Source of the DNA: Perlabentimonas sp034006965
GTDB taxonomy: Bacteria; Bacteroidota; Bacteroidia; Bacteroidales; Tenuifilaceae
DNA: 64,000 nucleotides
Direction of reading: 5' to 3'
Assembly: GCA_034006965.1 (NCBI GenBank)
Contig: JAVERU010000001.1
Location: 1 to 64,000, forward strand
Shown here: positions 63,926-64,000 of the stretch, piece by piece
Numbering within the stretch: position 1 is the stretch's first letter
How the letters are laid out: the number at the start of each line of letters is the position of its first letter
The notes under the pieces: model-generated
The model's database searches: none
What the model saw: only the letters and a program-made list of their open reading frames with translations
Told to the model about the DNA's origin: nothing
Translations under genes and position numbers: made by a program

Positions 63926-63933
63926 TATCTTTG
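63926..63933 (+). promoter_or_regulatory. Candidate -7 box (TATCTTTG) of the final gene
   Basis: TATCTTTG matches TAnnTTTG and ends three bases before the ATG at 63937. A TTTG at 63908-63911 is only 14 bases upstream, shorter than the preferred spacing. The transcript would be leaderless or nearly so, or the true start lies further on. Confidence 0.4.
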
Positions 63934-63936
63934 AGC

Positions 63937-64000
63937 ATGAAAAAACAAGACCTAAGAAAGCTTAGTATTTCTGCTCAAGAAGCCATCCGAGTCAAGGTAT
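63937..64000 (+). CDS. 5' end of a probable transposase gene (IS630-like N-terminus), cut by the window
   Basis: Only 21 codons are visible (MKKQDLRKLSISAQEAIRVKV). The pattern of a short basic start, then LS-x-x-AQEAIR-x-K, resembles the winged-helix N-terminus of IS630-family transposases in Bacteroidota. Its location directly beyond an acquired restriction-modification system would fit a mobile element. The assignment is tentative because the rest is outside the window. Confidence 0.45.
   Translation, partial: MKKQDLRKLSISAQEAIRVKV

Noticed and set aside
1..64000. tRNA, rRNA or tmRNA genes
   Set aside because: I saw no cloverleaf with a conserved T-loop and no rRNA-like segment; the only structured RNA I can support is the cobalamin riboswitch.

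Overview
The window is typical Bacteroidota DNA, probably from a free-living Bacteroidales/Marinilabiliales-like organism (the rank below phylum is inference). Supporting signs are three SusC/SusD pairs, a FecI/FecR pair with a transducer-type SusC, two proteins with type IX secretion (T9SS) C-terminal sorting domains, TAnnTTTG promoter boxes and almost no Shine-Dalgarno sequences.

Layout. (1) 0.4-6.6 kb: ECF sigma factor, FecR anti-sigma, SusC with an STN signalling domain, SusD. (2) 6.7-13.9 kb: a second SusCD pair on the minus strand, divergent from a secreted multidomain T9SS protein. (3) 14.3-21.6 kb: two divergent operons that look like a cyanophycin or beta-aspartyl-peptide utilisation locus. 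One encodes a T9SS-secreted S51 peptidase and a YfcC-type transporter; the other encodes isoaspartyl dipeptidase, a lipoprotein S51 peptidase and a second YfcC transporter. A perfect 11-bp inverted repeat lies between them. (4) 21.7-23.2 kb: a REP-associated tyrosine transposase (RAYT) in its own palindromic repeats, then a PHP-family phosphoesterase. (5) 24.4-50.6 kb: a large single-strand polysaccharide utilisation locus (PUL): membrane-tethered LuxR-type regulator, SusCD, LamG lipoprotein, two GH144-like lipoproteins, an unassigned (alpha/alpha)6 enzyme, a GPH sugar transporter with an unusual insertion, GH35, GH94, SGNH hydrolase and GH3. The set fits beta-1,2-glucan (sophorooligosaccharide) catabolism. 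(6) 50.8-55.7 kb: TPR protein, small membrane proteins, and a cobalamin riboswitch controlling a BtuB-like receptor and a BtuG-like surface propeller protein. (7) 55.8-58.3 kb: a dense REP-type palindrome array around a second, unrelated RAYT, with a 431-bp tandem duplication and palindromes nested inside palindromes. (8) 58.5-64 kb: esterase lipoprotein, GNAT-like protein, a decayed gene, an AT-rich type II restriction-modification system with its own controller, promoter and operator, and the start of a transposase-like gene cut by the window end.

How the parts work together (inference). The accessory loci all point to scavenging material from other bacteria: cyanophycin from cyanobacteria, beta-1,2-glucans from proteobacterial envelopes, and cobalamin. 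In the PUL, lipoprotein GH144 enzymes would cut the glucan, SusCD would import the pieces, the GPH transporter would carry oligosaccharides into the cytoplasm, GH94 and GH35 would process them there, and the GH3 lipoprotein would hydrolyse short products in the periplasm. The most unusual items are the mirrored S51/YfcC operons with a duplicated, apparently pseudo-catalytic S51 domain, the nested-palindrome RAYT array, the helical insertion in the sugar transporter and the unassigned (alpha/alpha)6 enzyme.
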